Shown in pieces: positions 29,114-37,878 of a DNA stretch of 64,000 nucleotides. This DNA is from Micromonospora sp. WMMA1947 (lineage in GTDB: Bacteria; Actinomycetota; Actinomycetes; Mycobacteriales; Micromonosporaceae). Every line of letters starts with the position of its first letter. Position 1 is the stretch's first letter. Position numbers and translations under genes: made by a program. The notes below the pieces were generated by a model. It was given only the letters and a program-made list of their open reading frames with translations, was not told where the DNA came from and did not search any database. The stretch covers positions 3,677,001-3,741,000 of the forward strand of contig NZ_CP114909.1 of NCBI RefSeq assembly GCF_027497355.1, written 5' to 3'.

Positions 29114-32100
29114 TCAGCCCGCCCCGGCGATCCGCAGCAGCCCACCGGCGGTGTGCCGGCCGGCGAACTCGCGTACCCGGGCCAGCGTCGCCGCCGCGGC
29201 CGGCGGGTCCGCCTCGGTCAGCGGCCCGACCGCCAGCGCGGACGCGATCATCTGGTCGGTGACGTCGGTCATCTCCGCGTACCCCTCGGCGGCCTCGGTG
29301 AGCAACCGGCCCGCCCGCGCGGCGTCTCCGTCGCGCCGGGCCAGCGCCGCCTCGGCGGACCGGCCGGCCGCCCGCGCCCAGCGGGTCACCCGTGGCGACC
29401 GGGCCAGCAGGTCGCGCACCAGCACCGCGGCGTCGTCACCGAGCAGCGCGGCGACGTGACCCACCGCGGGCACCCACTCGGCGAACGGGATCATCCGGGT
29501 CTGGCGCCAGTCCTCGTCCAGCTCGGTCAGCAGCGCGATCGCCTCGTCCCGGCGCCCCTGCACCGCGCGGCAGAGCGCGGCGTGCGCCAGCGTCGAGCGC
29601 AGCACCCGCTGGAAGCCGCTGCGCCGGGCCGCGACGAGCGCCTGGTCCACCAGGTCCTCGCCGGTCCCCGGGCCGGCCGGATCGTCGCCGAGCGCCCGGA
29701 TCCAGCCGGACACGGCCACGACGTGCATGTCCCACTCGTCGGTCGGGCGCCGGGTCGACCCCTCGGCCATCCGCAGCGCCGCCGTCCAGTCCCCGCTGTA
29801 GTACGACCGGGTCCACTGGTCGCTGAAGCTCACCGTCAGGGCGTGCTCGCCGGCCAGGTCCAGCGACCGCTGCTCGTCGACCAGCCGGGCCGAGCCGGCC
29901 AGGTCGCCCTCCTCCTGAAGCACCCAGGCCAGGTTGTGCACCGCCCGGCGGCGGCCGGTCAGCCGCTCCACCCGGCACTCCTCGGTCACCTCGGCCAGCT
30001 CGGCGTACGCCTCCTCGGCGCCTGCCTGGTAGCGGACCACCGCGAGCGTGATGCGCGCGTTCGCCCGGGCCTCGCGCAGCCCCAGCCGCTCGGCCAGCTC
30101 GGCGGCGGTGCGGGCGGCCGCGCACGCCGGCTCGGTCTCCGCATCGAGCATGTGCGCCCGGGCCAGCTCCAGCAGCACCCCCACCTTGTCCTCGCTGTCC
30201 GGCAGCGTGGCGTGCAGCCCGATCGCTCGGTCCAGGCAGCGCATCAGCTCCGAGCGGTCGGCCCGGGCGAAGGCCGCCGTGGCCAGCAGCCGCCACGCCT
30301 TCGCCGCGCCGGGCCGGTCACCGACGTCGGCCAGCCGGTCGGCGAGCGCGGTGAGCAGCGCCGTGCCGCCGCCGTCCAGGAAACCGTCGCGGTCCCGGTA
30401 GAACGCCAGCTCGGCCTGGAACAGCTCGAGTGCCGGGTCCGGCCCGCACTCCACGCTCAGCGCGCGCTCCACGAGCGTGGCCGCCGTGTCCAGCGCGTGC
30501 AGGTCGTACGCCCGGCGCGCGGCCCGGTGCAGCGCGGACCGGGTCGCCGCCGCCTGCGGGGCCTGGTCCAGCCCGACCGTACGGGCGATCTCGTGCGCCG
30601 CCCACCTGTGGTTGGCCAGCACCTCGGCCAGGTCGTGCAGCCGGCCGTCGGCGAGCTGCTCCAGCCAGTCGGCGGTGCGCTGGTGCCGGACGACCCGCTC
30701 GGCGCGGGGCAGCCGCTGATAGCAGACGTCCCGGACCAGGACGTGCCGGAACCGGTACTCCGCCTGGCCGGGCATGGCCGAGACGGGCAGCTCGTAGACC
30801 AGGTCGCGCCGCTGGAGGTGGTGCAGCGCGCGCTCGACCCACTCCGTCGGGCGGCCCAGCGCCAGCGCCACCGGCGCCGCCCAGAACTGCACGCCGACCA
30901 CCGAGGCGGCCTGGAGCACCGCCCGGTCGGCCGGATCGAGCAGGTCCAGCCGGTTGGCGATGACCGCCTGCACGGTACGTGGCATCCCGGCGGTGCCGAC
31001 CGGGTCGACGAGCGCGAGCGCGGCGGTCCGCTCGGCCAGCCCGCCGTCGAGCAGCATCCGCGCGTACTCCTGGGCGTAGAGCGGGTTGCCGTCGGCGAAC
31101 TCGATGAGCGGCGCGCGCGCCTCCTGCGGCAGCGTGGCCTGGCCGAGCAGCAGCGAGTAGAGCGTGTCGATGTCCCCGTCGTGCATCGGCGGCACCGAGA
31201 TGGACATCGCCCCGCTGATCGTGCCGGTCCAGGCGGGGTGCCGCTCCCGCAGCTCCGGCCGGGCGGTGGCGACGACGAGCAGCGGCACGTTGCGGGCCGC
31301 CGCGCCGAGCTGCTCGACGAAGGACAGCATCGCCTCGTCGGCCCAGTGCATGTCCTCGAAGACGAGCACCGTGGGGCCGGTCGCCGCCAGGGTGAGCAGG
31401 AAACGCCGCCACGCCGCCTCGGTCTCGGCCGAGGTGAGCCGTTCCCCGGAGACGCCGACCAGCGGGCCCAGCGCCTCGGCCAGCCGTACCGCGTGCGGGT
31501 CGGCGAGGTGGCCCAGTCGCTCGCGCAGCCGGTCCCGGACGGTGGCCGGGTCGTCGGCGCCGGTCAGCCCGGCCCAGCTCCGCACGATGTCCGCCAGCGC
31601 CGCGTAGGTGACGTTCTCGCCGAACGGCGGGCACTGGCCGGTCAGCCAGGTGACCCGGGCGCCGGGCAGGCTGGCGGCGTGCCGGGCCAGTTCGCGCAGC
31701 AGCCGGCTCTTGCCCACCCCGGCCGGGCCGAAGACGGTGAGCAGCTGCGAGGTGCGCTCGGTGAGCGTGCGGTGCAACGCGCTGACCAGCAGGCCCCGCT
31801 CGTGGTCCCGGTCGACCATCGGGGTCAGCTCGGCGGTCTGCCCGTCGCGCCGGGGCCGCGCCCGTACGGCCAGCCAGATCCGGCTCACCGTCGAGCGGCC
31901 GCGCAGGGTCACCGGCGGCTGGTCGTCGTACTCCATCTCGCGCCGGGTGGCCGCCCAGGTGCTCTCGTCGACCACCACGCCGCCCACCGGAGCGAGCCCC
32001 TGCAACCGGCTGGCGGTGTTCACCACGTCGCCGGTGACGAACGCCTGGCCGCCGTCGCGCGCCGCGGACAGGTCGACCAGGGCCTCGCCGGTGGCGATGC

Positions 32101-32410
32101 CGACCCGGAACCCGAGCGGCGGATGCGGGCCGGCCGGCTGCCGGGCCAGGCTGCGTTGCAGCTCCAGCCCGGCGCGTACGCAGCGCAGCGCGTCGTTGTC
32201 GGTGGCCACCGGCGCGCCGAACAACGCCATGACGGCGTCCCCGATGTACTTCTCCACCACGCCGCCGTACTGGTGCACCAGCCGGCGCACGGTGGCGAAG
32301 TACGCCTGTTGCAGGCCACGGGCCTGCTCCGGGTCGGCCCGCTCGGCGTATGTCGTGAAGTCGACGATGTCGATGAAGAGCACGCTCACCTGGCGGCGGT
32401 CCTCCTGCAC
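29114..32410 (-). CDS. Class III nucleotide cyclase with AAA-type ATPase and TPR-like region
   Basis: At least 1098 residues. The cyclase domain (1-185) keeps the metal Asp in LFIDIVDFT, EKYIGDAVM and the transition-state pair in VNTASRL, so it should be active. An ATPase region follows, with Walker A FGPAGVGKSRLL and Walker B LVFEDMHWADE, and the C-terminal 500 residues look like helical repeats. This is the CyaI/LuxR-like signalling plan common in actinobacteria. The conventional GTG at 32410 is the first possible start, but the frame stays open upstream and encodes two zinc ribbons (separate entry). A Crp-type gene lies 630 nt away. Confidence 0.9.
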   Translation of the reverse strand: MQEDRRQVSVLFIDIVDFTTYAERADPEQARGLQQAYFATVRRLVHQYGGVVEKYIGDAVMALFGAPVATDNDALRCVRAGLELQRSLARQPAGPHPPLGFRVGIATGEALVDLSAARDGGQAFVTGDVVNTASRLQGLAPVGGVVVDESTWAATRREMEYDDQPPVTLRGRSTVSRIWLAVRARPRRDGQTAELTPMVDRDHERGLLVSALHRTLTERTSQLLTVFGPAGVGKSRLLRELARHAASLPGARVTWLTGQCPPFGENVTYAALADIVRSWAGLTGADDPATVRDRLRERLGHLADPHAVRLAEALGPLVGVSGERLTSAETEAAWRRFLLTLAATGPTVLVFEDMHWADEAMLSFVEQLGAAARNVPLLVVATARPELRERHPAWTGTISGAMSISVPPMHDGDIDTLYSLLLGQATLPQEARAPLIEFADGNPLYAQEYARMLLDGGLAERTAALALVDPVGTAGMPRTVQAVIANRLDLLDPADRAVLQAASVVGVQFWAAPVALALGRPTEWVERALHHLQRRDLVYELPVSAMPGQAEYRFRHVLVRDVCYQRLPRAERVVRHQRTADWLEQLADGRLHDLAEVLANHRWAAHEIARTVGLDQAPQAAATRSALHRAARRAYDLHALDTAATLVERALSVECGPDPALELFQAELAFYRDRDGFLDGGGTALLTALADRLADVGDRPGAAKAWRLLATAAFARADRSELMRCLDRAIGLHATLPDSEDKVGVLLELARAHMLDAETEPACAAARTAAELAERLGLREARANARITLAVVRYQAGAEEAYAELAEVTEECRVERLTGRRRAVHNLAWVLQEEGDLAGSARLVDEQRSLDLAGEHALTVSFSDQWTRSYYSGDWTAALRMAEGSTRRPTDEWDMHVVAVSGWIRALGDDPAGPGTGEDLVDQALVAARRSGFQRVLRSTLAHAALCRAVQGRRDEAIALLTELDEDWRQTRMIPFAEWVPAVGHVAALLGDDAAVLVRDLLARSPRVTRWARAAGRSAEAALARRDGDAARAGRLLTEAAEGYAEMTDVTDQMIASALAVGPLTEADPPAAAATLARVREFAGRHTAGGLLRIAGAG

Positions 32411-32581
32411 GGCGACCGCGTGGTCGCGCAGCGGCTGACCGCAGTTCGTGCAGAAGTTGGCGCCGGTGTCGTTGGCGTGGCCGCAGCCAGGGCAGGCAGC
32501 CGCCAGCGGACGACCGCACCCACCGCAGAAACGGTCGTCCGGCCCGGCGGTCCGGGCGCAGTGTCCACAGGTGAGGTCGAT
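32411..32581 (-). other. In-frame zinc-ribbon extension of the cyclase with no normal start codon
   Basis: The 57 codons before the cyclase GTG read in frame as two zinc ribbons: CGHC through FCGGC, then CPGC through FCTNC. This is the usual N-terminus of such cyclases. From here to the in-frame TAG at 32678-32680 there is no ATG, GTG or TTG. An ATC at 32581 has GGAG 6 nt upstream and is the most plausible non-standard start. Codon use matches the gene, so it is probably translated. Confidence 0.6.
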
Positions 32582-32720
32582 GTCGGGCTCCGTACGCGTG
32601 AGGTCCCCAGTGTCCCGCGCGGCCGCGCAGTCGGGTACCCGACGGGTCGGCGGGACGTCACGGCTGTTCGGCCGGGTCTAGTCTCCCCTAGCAGGAAGTC
32701 CCGTCGACAGGGAGTTTGCC

Positions 32721-32963
32721 GTGCACGTCCGGCTGTCCGCCGCATGGACCGATCCACGGGGGACGGTGTGGGCCGTCGGCGACACGGTCGACGTGGACGC
32801 CGTAACCCTCGCCGAACTGGAGGAAAAAGGCATGGTGGAGCAGCCCGCGGGTAGTGGATCGACCGAGACCACGACCACCACGACGACCCCGCCGAAGAAG
32901 ACCGACCCGTCGAAGATCGGCCCGGGCCCGAGCGCGCCCCCGGCCGACACCGACAACGACTGA
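32721..32963 (+). CDS. Small protein with Thr/Pro-rich tail, unknown function
   Basis: An 80-residue protein. The first 45 residues (VHVRLSAAWTDPRGTVWAVGD through LAELEEKGMVEQP) look like a small beta domain similar to phage-type head or tail accessory folds, which is only an impression. A TETTTTTTTPPKK tail and an acidic end follow. AGGGAG stands 7 nt before the GTG. It is divergent from the cyclase and convergent with the Crp gene. A good terminator follows. Confidence 0.65.
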   Translation: MHVRLSAAWTDPRGTVWAVGDTVDVDAVTLAELEEKGMVEQPAGSGSTETTTTTTTPPKKTDPSKIGPGPSAPPADTDND

Positions 32964-32965
32964 CC

Positions 32966-32995
32966 GGGCGTACGACGAACGGGCGTACGACGAAC
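32966..32995. repeat. Tandem 15-bp repeat, two copies
   Basis: GGGCGTACGACGAAC occurs twice head to tail, starting 3 nt after the stop of the small Thr/Pro protein. It is probably a recent slippage duplication. Confidence 0.85.
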
Positions 32996-32996
32996 G

Positions 32997-33033
32997 CGGC
33001 GGGGGCCGGCGGGACGACCGCCGGCCCCCGCCG
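32997..33033. terminator. Bidirectional 16-bp hairpin between convergent genes
   Basis: 32997-33012 (CGGCGGGGGCCGGCGG) is exactly inverted at 33018-33033 with a 5-nt loop. It sits between the small protein gene and the end of the Crp gene. Confidence 0.85.
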
Positions 33034-33041
33034 TCGTCGTG

Positions 33042-33734
33042 TCAGCGGTCGTTCATGCCGGCCCGGCGGCGCAGCGCGGCCACATCGGTGACCACGATGC
33101 GGCGGCCTTCGGTGCGCAGCCAGCCGCGGCTGGCGAACGAGCCGATGGCCTGGTTGACGCTCTGCCGGGAACCGCCCGCCATCTCGGCGAGCTGGCTCTG
33201 GTTCAACTCGATGGTGATCATCGGGGCCTGGCTCTCGCCGGCCAGCCGGACCAGCGTCTTGGCCACCCGGCCGGGCAGGTCGAGGAAGACGTGGTCGGCG
33301 TTCTGCTCGGTGAGCCGGCGGATCAGCTGGCCCAGGGAGCGCATCACCGCGTCCAGGATGCGCGGGTTGGAGTGCACCAGTTCCATGAACGCGGGCCGGG
33401 ACAGCGCCAGCGCGGCGCAGTCCTCGATCGCCTCGGCCGACGCCGAGCGGGTGGAGGCGTCCAACAGGGACACCTCGCCGAGCACGTCCGGGGGTCGGAT
33501 GACCGACAGCACCGCGCGTTCGCCGGTCGGTGCGGTGCGGAAAACCGCCACCGCGCCACGGCGCAGCACGATCAGCGACTCACCGGGGTCGTTCTCGACG
33601 AAGAGAAGCTGGCCCTTGCGGTAGGTGCGCGGTACGGCGGCGGCGATGACACGTTGCCGCACCTCCGGCTCCAGCCCGGCGAACATCTCCACACCCGTGA
33701 GCGCGTCACCCGGCTCCGGCAGGCGAGACTCCAC
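33042..33734 (-). CDS. Crp/Fnr-family transcriptional regulator
   Basis: A 230-residue regulator. The cyclic-nucleotide fold occupies residues 15-130, and the phosphate cassette LGEVSLLDASTRSASAEA keeps the Glu and the Arg-Ser pair, so cAMP binding is likely. The dimer helix and a winged helix follow, with the recognition region in LAEMAGGSRQSVNQAIGSFA. It resembles GlxR/Crp of corynebacteria and mycobacteria. GGGGAGGGG precedes the GTG start. A class III cyclase gene lies within 1 kb, so the two may act in one cAMP circuit, which is inference. Confidence 0.92.
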   Translation of the reverse strand: MESRLPEPGDALTGVEMFAGLEPEVRQRVIAAAVPRTYRKGQLLFVENDPGESLIVLRRGAVAVFRTAPTGERAVLSVIRPPDVLGEVSLLDASTRSASAEAIEDCAALALSRPAFMELVHSNPRILDAVMRSLGQLIRRLTEQNADHVFLDLPGRVAKTLVRLAGESQAPMITIELNQSQLAEMAGGSRQSVNQAIGSFASRGWLRTEGRRIVVTDVAALRRRAGMNDR

Positions 33735-33980
33735 GGCTCAACCCCTCCCCGGTCAGAAGTCACGACTCGCACACCGGGTGAAGCTGTCATTCCCGGTACG
33801 AGGCAGCTCAACCGGTTCGGCGCCCGACGGCGGTACACATCAGATCATGACGCTCTCGTCGCGTGCTGTACACCCCCGGAAACACTTCCGTGACCATGCC
33901 CGGCCGCCGCCGGCACGCCGCCGACCTCGGCGGACGCCCCGACGACCGGCCCGTGCCGGTGATGGGCGAGGATGGGGGTG

Positions 33981-34484
33981 ATGGTCTACCGCTATTTCTA
34001 CGACTGCGAATTCATCGAGGACGGCCGCATCGTCGACCTGGTGTCGATCGGCGTCGTCGACGAGTACGGCCGCGAGTTCTACGCGGTCTCCACCGAGTTC
34101 GACGACTCCCGGGCGGTGCCCTGGGTGCGGCGCAACGTGCTGGACAAGCTCCCGTCGCCTGCTGACCGGGCGTGGCGCTCCCGCGCGCGCATCCGCGACG
34201 ACCTGCACGAGTTCCTGCTGGAGCCGGTACGGGACCGGCCGGGCGAGCAGTTGGAGCTGTGGGCCTGGTACGCCGCCTACGACCACGTCGTGCTGGCCCA
34301 GCTCTGGGGCGCGATGCCGGCGCTGCCCCGGGAGATCCCTCGCTTCACCAAGGAGCTGCGCCAGCTCTGGGACGACCGGGGGCGCCCCCGGCTGCCGGAC
34401 GCCGAGGCCGACCGGCACGACGCGCTCGTCGACGCGCGGCACAACCTGGCGCGGTGGCGGGCGATGACCGCGCGGGAGGTTTGA
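33981..34484 (+). CDS. 3'-5' exoribonuclease, Rv2179c-like (RNase T/AS family)
   Basis: The 167-residue protein has the DEDDh nuclease residues in YDCEFIEDG, AAYDHVVLAQLWG and HDALVDARHNL. M. tuberculosis Rv2179c has nearly the same layout (YFYDTEFIEDG, FTRELRQLWEDRG) and degrades 3' overhangs of RNA. The ATG at 33981 starts MVYRYFYDCEF. A second in-frame ATG at 33972 would add three residues. The gene is divergent from the Crp regulator and stands 58 nt before the flavin/PNPOx-like gene. Confidence 0.9.
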   Translation: MVYRYFYDCEFIEDGRIVDLVSIGVVDEYGREFYAVSTEFDDSRAVPWVRRNVLDKLPSPADRAWRSRARIRDDLHEFLLEPVRDRPGEQLELWAWYAAYDHVVLAQLWGAMPALPREIPRFTKELRQLWDDRGRPRLPDAEADRHDALVDARHNLARWRAMTAREV

Positions 34485-34542
34485 CCGGTTCCGCCCAGGG
34501 CACCGGAGCGGCATCTACGCCGATCCGAGACAGGAGTGCCCC

Positions 34543-35046
34543 ATGAGCCATGAGCCGACAAACGCCGCGGATGCCCGCCGCCGGGTCACCGAGCTGATCC
34601 GGGACGCCCGGATCTGCCTGCTCACCACGACCGGCGTGGACGGCCGTCTGATCAGCCGCCCGATGGGGTTGCAGGAGGCCGATTTCGACGGCGACCTGTG
34701 GTTCTTCGCGTACGCCGACTCGGCGAAGGTCCGGCAGATCCGGGTGAACCCGCAGGTCAATGTCGGTTTCTCCGACCAGCGCCACCACGCCTGGGTGTCG
34801 GTCGCCGGCACCGCCACCGAGGAGTGGGATCCCGAGCGGGCGAAGGAGCTGTGGAACCCGCTGCTGAAGGCGTGGTTCCCGGACGGGCTGGACACGCCCG
34901 GGATCACGTTGATCAAGGTGCACGCCGGGTCGGCGGAGTACTGGGACTCGCCCGGCAGCACCGTGGTCAACCTGCTCGGCTTCGCCAAGGCGGCGGTGAC
35001 CGGCAAGCCGCCGAAGGCGGGGGAGAACCACGAGGTCGACTACTGA
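34543..35046 (+). CDS. Pyridoxamine 5'-phosphate oxidase-fold protein (general stress protein 26 type)
   Basis: A 167-residue split-barrel flavin-binding protein. The start of the barrel reads ARICLLTTTGVDGRLISRPM, and DLWFFAYADSAKVRQI and VNVGFSDQRHHAWVSVAGT follow as in GS26-like proteins. These bind FMN or F420 and act in stress or redox reactions. No specific substrate can be inferred. CAGGAG stands 7 nt before the ATG. Confidence 0.85.
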   Translation: MSHEPTNAADARRRVTELIRDARICLLTTTGVDGRLISRPMGLQEADFDGDLWFFAYADSAKVRQIRVNPQVNVGFSDQRHHAWVSVAGTATEEWDPERAKELWNPLLKAWFPDGLDTPGITLIKVHAGSAEYWDSPGSTVVNLLGFAKAAVTGKPPKAGENHEVDY

Positions 35047-35224
35047 CGGGTAGCCCGTCCGCCGTCCGGAACGGCCCGGGGTGCGGTGTCGGCGTACACC
35101 TGCGCCGACTACAGTGCGCAGTGACGGCCCGCCCCGGGCCGGCAACGGCGCCGATGGTCTGATCTGACACATATCCTGGGGCTTATCCGGGCTTCACCTG
35201 ATGCTCCAGGAGGATGAGCAGATC

Positions 35225-36253
35225 ATGCGTATCGGAGTGCTCACCGGCGGCGGCGACTGCCCAGGTCTCAACGCGGTGATTCGGGCGGTGGTCCGCAAGG
35301 GCGTCGCCACCTACGGTCACGAGTTCGTGGGCTTCCGGGACGGCTGGAAGGGCCCGCTGGAGGGTCTGACCAAGCCCCTGGGCATCCCCGAGGTGCGCGG
35401 CATCCTGCCCCGCGGCGGCACCATCCTCGGCTCGTCCCGCACCAACCCGTTCAAGATCGAGAACGGCGTGGAGCGGATCAAGGACAACCTCGCCGCCCAG
35501 GGCGTGGACGCCCTGATCGCGATCGGCGGCGAGGACACGCTCGGCGTCGCGACCAAGCTGCACGAGCTGGGCGTCAACGTCATCGGTGTGCCGAAGACGA
35601 TCGACAACGACCTCGGTGCGACGGACTACACGTTCGGCTTCGACACCGCCGTCAACATCGCCATGGAGGCGATCGACCGGCTGCACACCACCGCGGAGAG
35701 CCACCACCGCACGCTCGTGGTCGAGGTCATGGGCCGCCACGCCGGCTGGATCGCCCTGCACGCCGGCCTCGCCGGTGGCGCCAACGTGATCCTGCTGCCG
35801 GAGCGGCAGTTCGACGTCGAGCAGGTCGCCGGCTACGTCGAGAAGCGCTTCCAGCACCAGTACGCCCCGATCGTCGTGGTCGCCGAGGGCGCCCAGCCGC
35901 TGGACGGCCAGATGGTGCTGCACAACCAGGAGCTGGACGCGTTCGGTCACGTCCGTCTCGGCGGCATCGGCCAGTGGCTGGCCGAGCAGCTGGAGGCGAA
36001 GACCGGCAAGGAGGCCCGCACCGTGGTGCTCGGCCACATCCAGCGCGGCGGCACCCCGACTGCTTTCGACCGGGTGCTGGCCACGCGGCTCGGCCTCCAC
36101 GCGATCGACGCCGCGAACGAGGGCGACTGGGGCAAGATGGTCGCGATGCAGAGCACGGACATCGTCCGTGTCCCGCTCGCCGACGCCACCCGCGAGCTGA
36201 AGACCGTGCCGCTGGAGCGGTACGCCGAGGCCGAAGTCTTCTTCGGCAGCTGA
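35225..36253 (+). CDS. pfp: 6-phosphofructokinase, pyrophosphate-dependent type
   Basis: A 342-residue PfkA-fold enzyme phosphorylating fructose 6-phosphate. N-terminal GGGDCPGLN, catalytic KTIDND and substrate GHIQRGG motifs are intact. Two residues decide the donor: GGED places Asp at position 104 and VPKTIDND places Lys at 124. In ATP-using enzymes both are Gly, while pyrophosphate-dependent enzymes such as that of Amycolatopsis methanolica carry Asp and Lys. The ATG at 35225 follows AGGAGG by 11 nt and matches the family start MRIGVLTGGGD. A strong terminator follows. Confidence 0.93.
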   Translation: MRIGVLTGGGDCPGLNAVIRAVVRKGVATYGHEFVGFRDGWKGPLEGLTKPLGIPEVRGILPRGGTILGSSRTNPFKIENGVERIKDNLAAQGVDALIAIGGEDTLGVATKLHELGVNVIGVPKTIDNDLGATDYTFGFDTAVNIAMEAIDRLHTTAESHHRTLVVEVMGRHAGWIALHAGLAGGANVILLPERQFDVEQVAGYVEKRFQHQYAPIVVVAEGAQPLDGQMVLHNQELDAFGHVRLGGIGQWLAEQLEAKTGKEARTVVLGHIQRGGTPTAFDRVLATRLGLHAIDAANEGDWGKMVAMQSTDIVRVPLADATRELKTVPLERYAEAEVFFGS

Positions 36254-36263
36254 TCGACGGCCT

Positions 36264-36303
36264 ACGGGCGTGGCGGGCCGGCGACCCGGCCCGCCACGCC
36301 CGT
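36264..36303 (+). terminator. Perfect 18-bp hairpin after the phosphofructokinase gene
   Basis: 36264-36281 (ACGGGCGTGGCGGGCCGG) is exactly inverted at 36286-36303 with loop CGAC. It begins 11 nt after the stop codon. Confidence 0.88.
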
Positions 36304-36333
36304 GCCCACGTGACCCGGGAAGGGGTACGGCTG

Positions 36334-37152
36334 ATGGCACGCCAGGTGCACACGGTCGCGGTGATCGGCGCCGGCAAGATCGGTGAGCTGATGCTTTCCG
36401 GGCTGCTGCGTTCCGGCTGGCCGGTGGAGCGGCTGCTCGCCACCGCGCGTCGGCCCGCCCGGGCGAAGGAACTGGCCGACCGCTACGGCGTACGGGTGGT
36501 GGACAACCTGACCGCCGTGACCGAGGCCGAGGTGCTGGCCGTGTCGGTCAAGCCGCAGGACGCCGCCGCGCTGCTGGACGAGATCGGCCCGAAGGTGCCG
36601 GCCGACAAGCTGGTCATCTCGCTCTGCGCCGGCCTGCCGACCGCGTTCTTCAACCGCCGGCTGCCAGAGGGCACCCCCGTGGTCCGGGTGATGACCAACA
36701 CCCCGGCGCTCGTCGACCAGGCGATGAGCGCCATCTCGGCGGGCGCGCACGCCACCGGCGAGCACCTGGCTCTGGCCGAGGAGATGTTCTCCCCGCTCGG
36801 CTCGACGGTGCGGGTGCCCGAGTCGCAGCAGGACGCGGTCACCGCGCTCTCCGGCTCCGGCCCGGCCTACTTCTACCTGCTGGTCGAGGCGATGATCGAC
36901 GCGGGCATCCTGCTCGGCCTGCCGCGCCAGGTGGCGCACGAGCTGATCGTGCAGACCGCGATCGGCTCGGCGGTGATGTTGCGTGACTCCGGCGAGCACC
37001 CGGTGAAGCTGCGTGAGGCGGTCACCTCGCCGGCCGGCACCACCATCTCCGCGATCCGCGAGCTGGAGAACCACGGCGTACGGGCGGCCATGCTGGCGGC
37101 GCTGGAGGCGGCCCGGGACCGGGCGCGGGAACTCGCCGCTCAGGCCGACTGA
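36334..37152 (+). CDS. proC: Pyrroline-5-carboxylate reductase (ProC)
   Basis: This 272-residue enzyme reduces pyrroline-5-carboxylate to proline with NADPH. The dinucleotide loop AVIGAGKIGELM is at the N-terminus. The C-terminal signature runs from ALSGSGPAYFYLLVEAM to REAVTSPAGTTISAI. GGGAAGGGG stands upstream of the ATG at 36334. The nearest gene downstream is convergent by 3 nt, so it is a single-gene unit after the phosphofructokinase terminator. Confidence 0.95.
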   Translation: MARQVHTVAVIGAGKIGELMLSGLLRSGWPVERLLATARRPARAKELADRYGVRVVDNLTAVTEAEVLAVSVKPQDAAALLDEIGPKVPADKLVISLCAGLPTAFFNRRLPEGTPVVRVMTNTPALVDQAMSAISAGAHATGEHLALAEEMFSPLGSTVRVPESQQDAVTALSGSGPAYFYLLVEAMIDAGILLGLPRQVAHELIVQTAIGSAVMLRDSGEHPVKLREAVTSPAGTTISAIRELENHGVRAAMLAALEAARDRARELAAQAD

Positions 37153-37155
37153 CGT

Positions 37156-37878
37156 TCAGCCGGGCCGCGACGCCGGTCGCGGGTGCCGCCGCAGCAGCAG
37201 GATGAGCACGGCCAGGGCGAGCGTCCCCCACAGCGGCACCCAGCGGGGCCGTTGCTGGGCGAGCGTGCCGACCGCGCCGCCGACGCTGTAGCTGACCAGG
37301 GCGAGCAGCCCGAGCAGGGTGCCCCGCCGGGCCCGGCCCCGGCCGGCGGTGGGGCCGAACAGCCAGCGGGCGGCCCGCTCACCGGTCTTCGTCGTGGTGT
37401 CCGACTGGTAGGTGATCGGCGTCGCGATCCCCGCGGTACGGGTCGCCAGTGTGGTCAGGCTGCCCATGGCGACCGCGCCGGCCGCGGCGAGCAGCACCCG
37501 CGACGCCGTGCCGTCCCGGCCGTACGCGAGCACCAGGTTGAGCACCGTCCAGGCGACCATGGCGGCCTCGGTGACGGCGATGTCGACAAGTGGCGCCACG
37601 GTCGGCCGGGTGCGACCGCGGAGCAGGGCGACCAGTCCGGCGGCGGTGGCGAACGCGACGATCGAGGCGGCGGAGACCGGCCATGTGGCGTGCCCGCCGG
37701 CCGGTCCCATGCCGAGGAAGATGGCGTTGCCGGACTGGTTGGCGACGAACGCGCCGTAGCGCAGGAACGCGAAGGCGTCCAGCGCGCCGGCGGTGACGAC
37801 GGCGAGCACGAGTGCCGCGAGCGGGTGGCGGAACTCGCGGTAGGAGTCCGCGGAGCCGTACGGCGCCGAGCGGTTCAC
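37156..37878 (-). CDS. YoaK (DUF1275) family membrane protein
   Basis: A 240-residue protein of six or so hydrophobic helices. The family signature DAFAFLRYGAFVANQSGNAI is present in the first third, and LATRTAGIATPITYQSDTTT in the middle. Function of DUF1275 proteins is unknown and transport is suspected. GTG at 37878 directly follows a GGGGGAAGG stretch. The longer in-frame extension to 38154 has no family similarity. Confidence 0.85.
   Translation of the reverse strand: MNRSAPYGSADSYREFRHPLAALVLAVVTAGALDAFAFLRYGAFVANQSGNAIFLGMGPAGGHATWPVSAASIVAFATAAGLVALLRGRTRPTVAPLVDIAVTEAAMVAWTVLNLVLAYGRDGTASRVLLAAAGAVAMGSLTTLATRTAGIATPITYQSDTTTKTGERAARWLFGPTAGRGRARRGTLLGLLALVSYSVGGAVGTLAQQRPRWVPLWGTLALAVLILLLRRHPRPASRPG

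Noticed and set aside
29153..32854. A 1233-codon open frame on the strand opposite the cyclase gene
   Set aside because: It has no family similarity and is rich in Arg, Gly, Pro and Ala. It is the usual antisense shadow of a high-GC gene.
35072..35141. A 10-bp inverted repeat CGGCCCGGGG with a 50-nt spacer
   Set aside because: Short arms, a long spacer and GC-only sequence make chance likely at this GC content.
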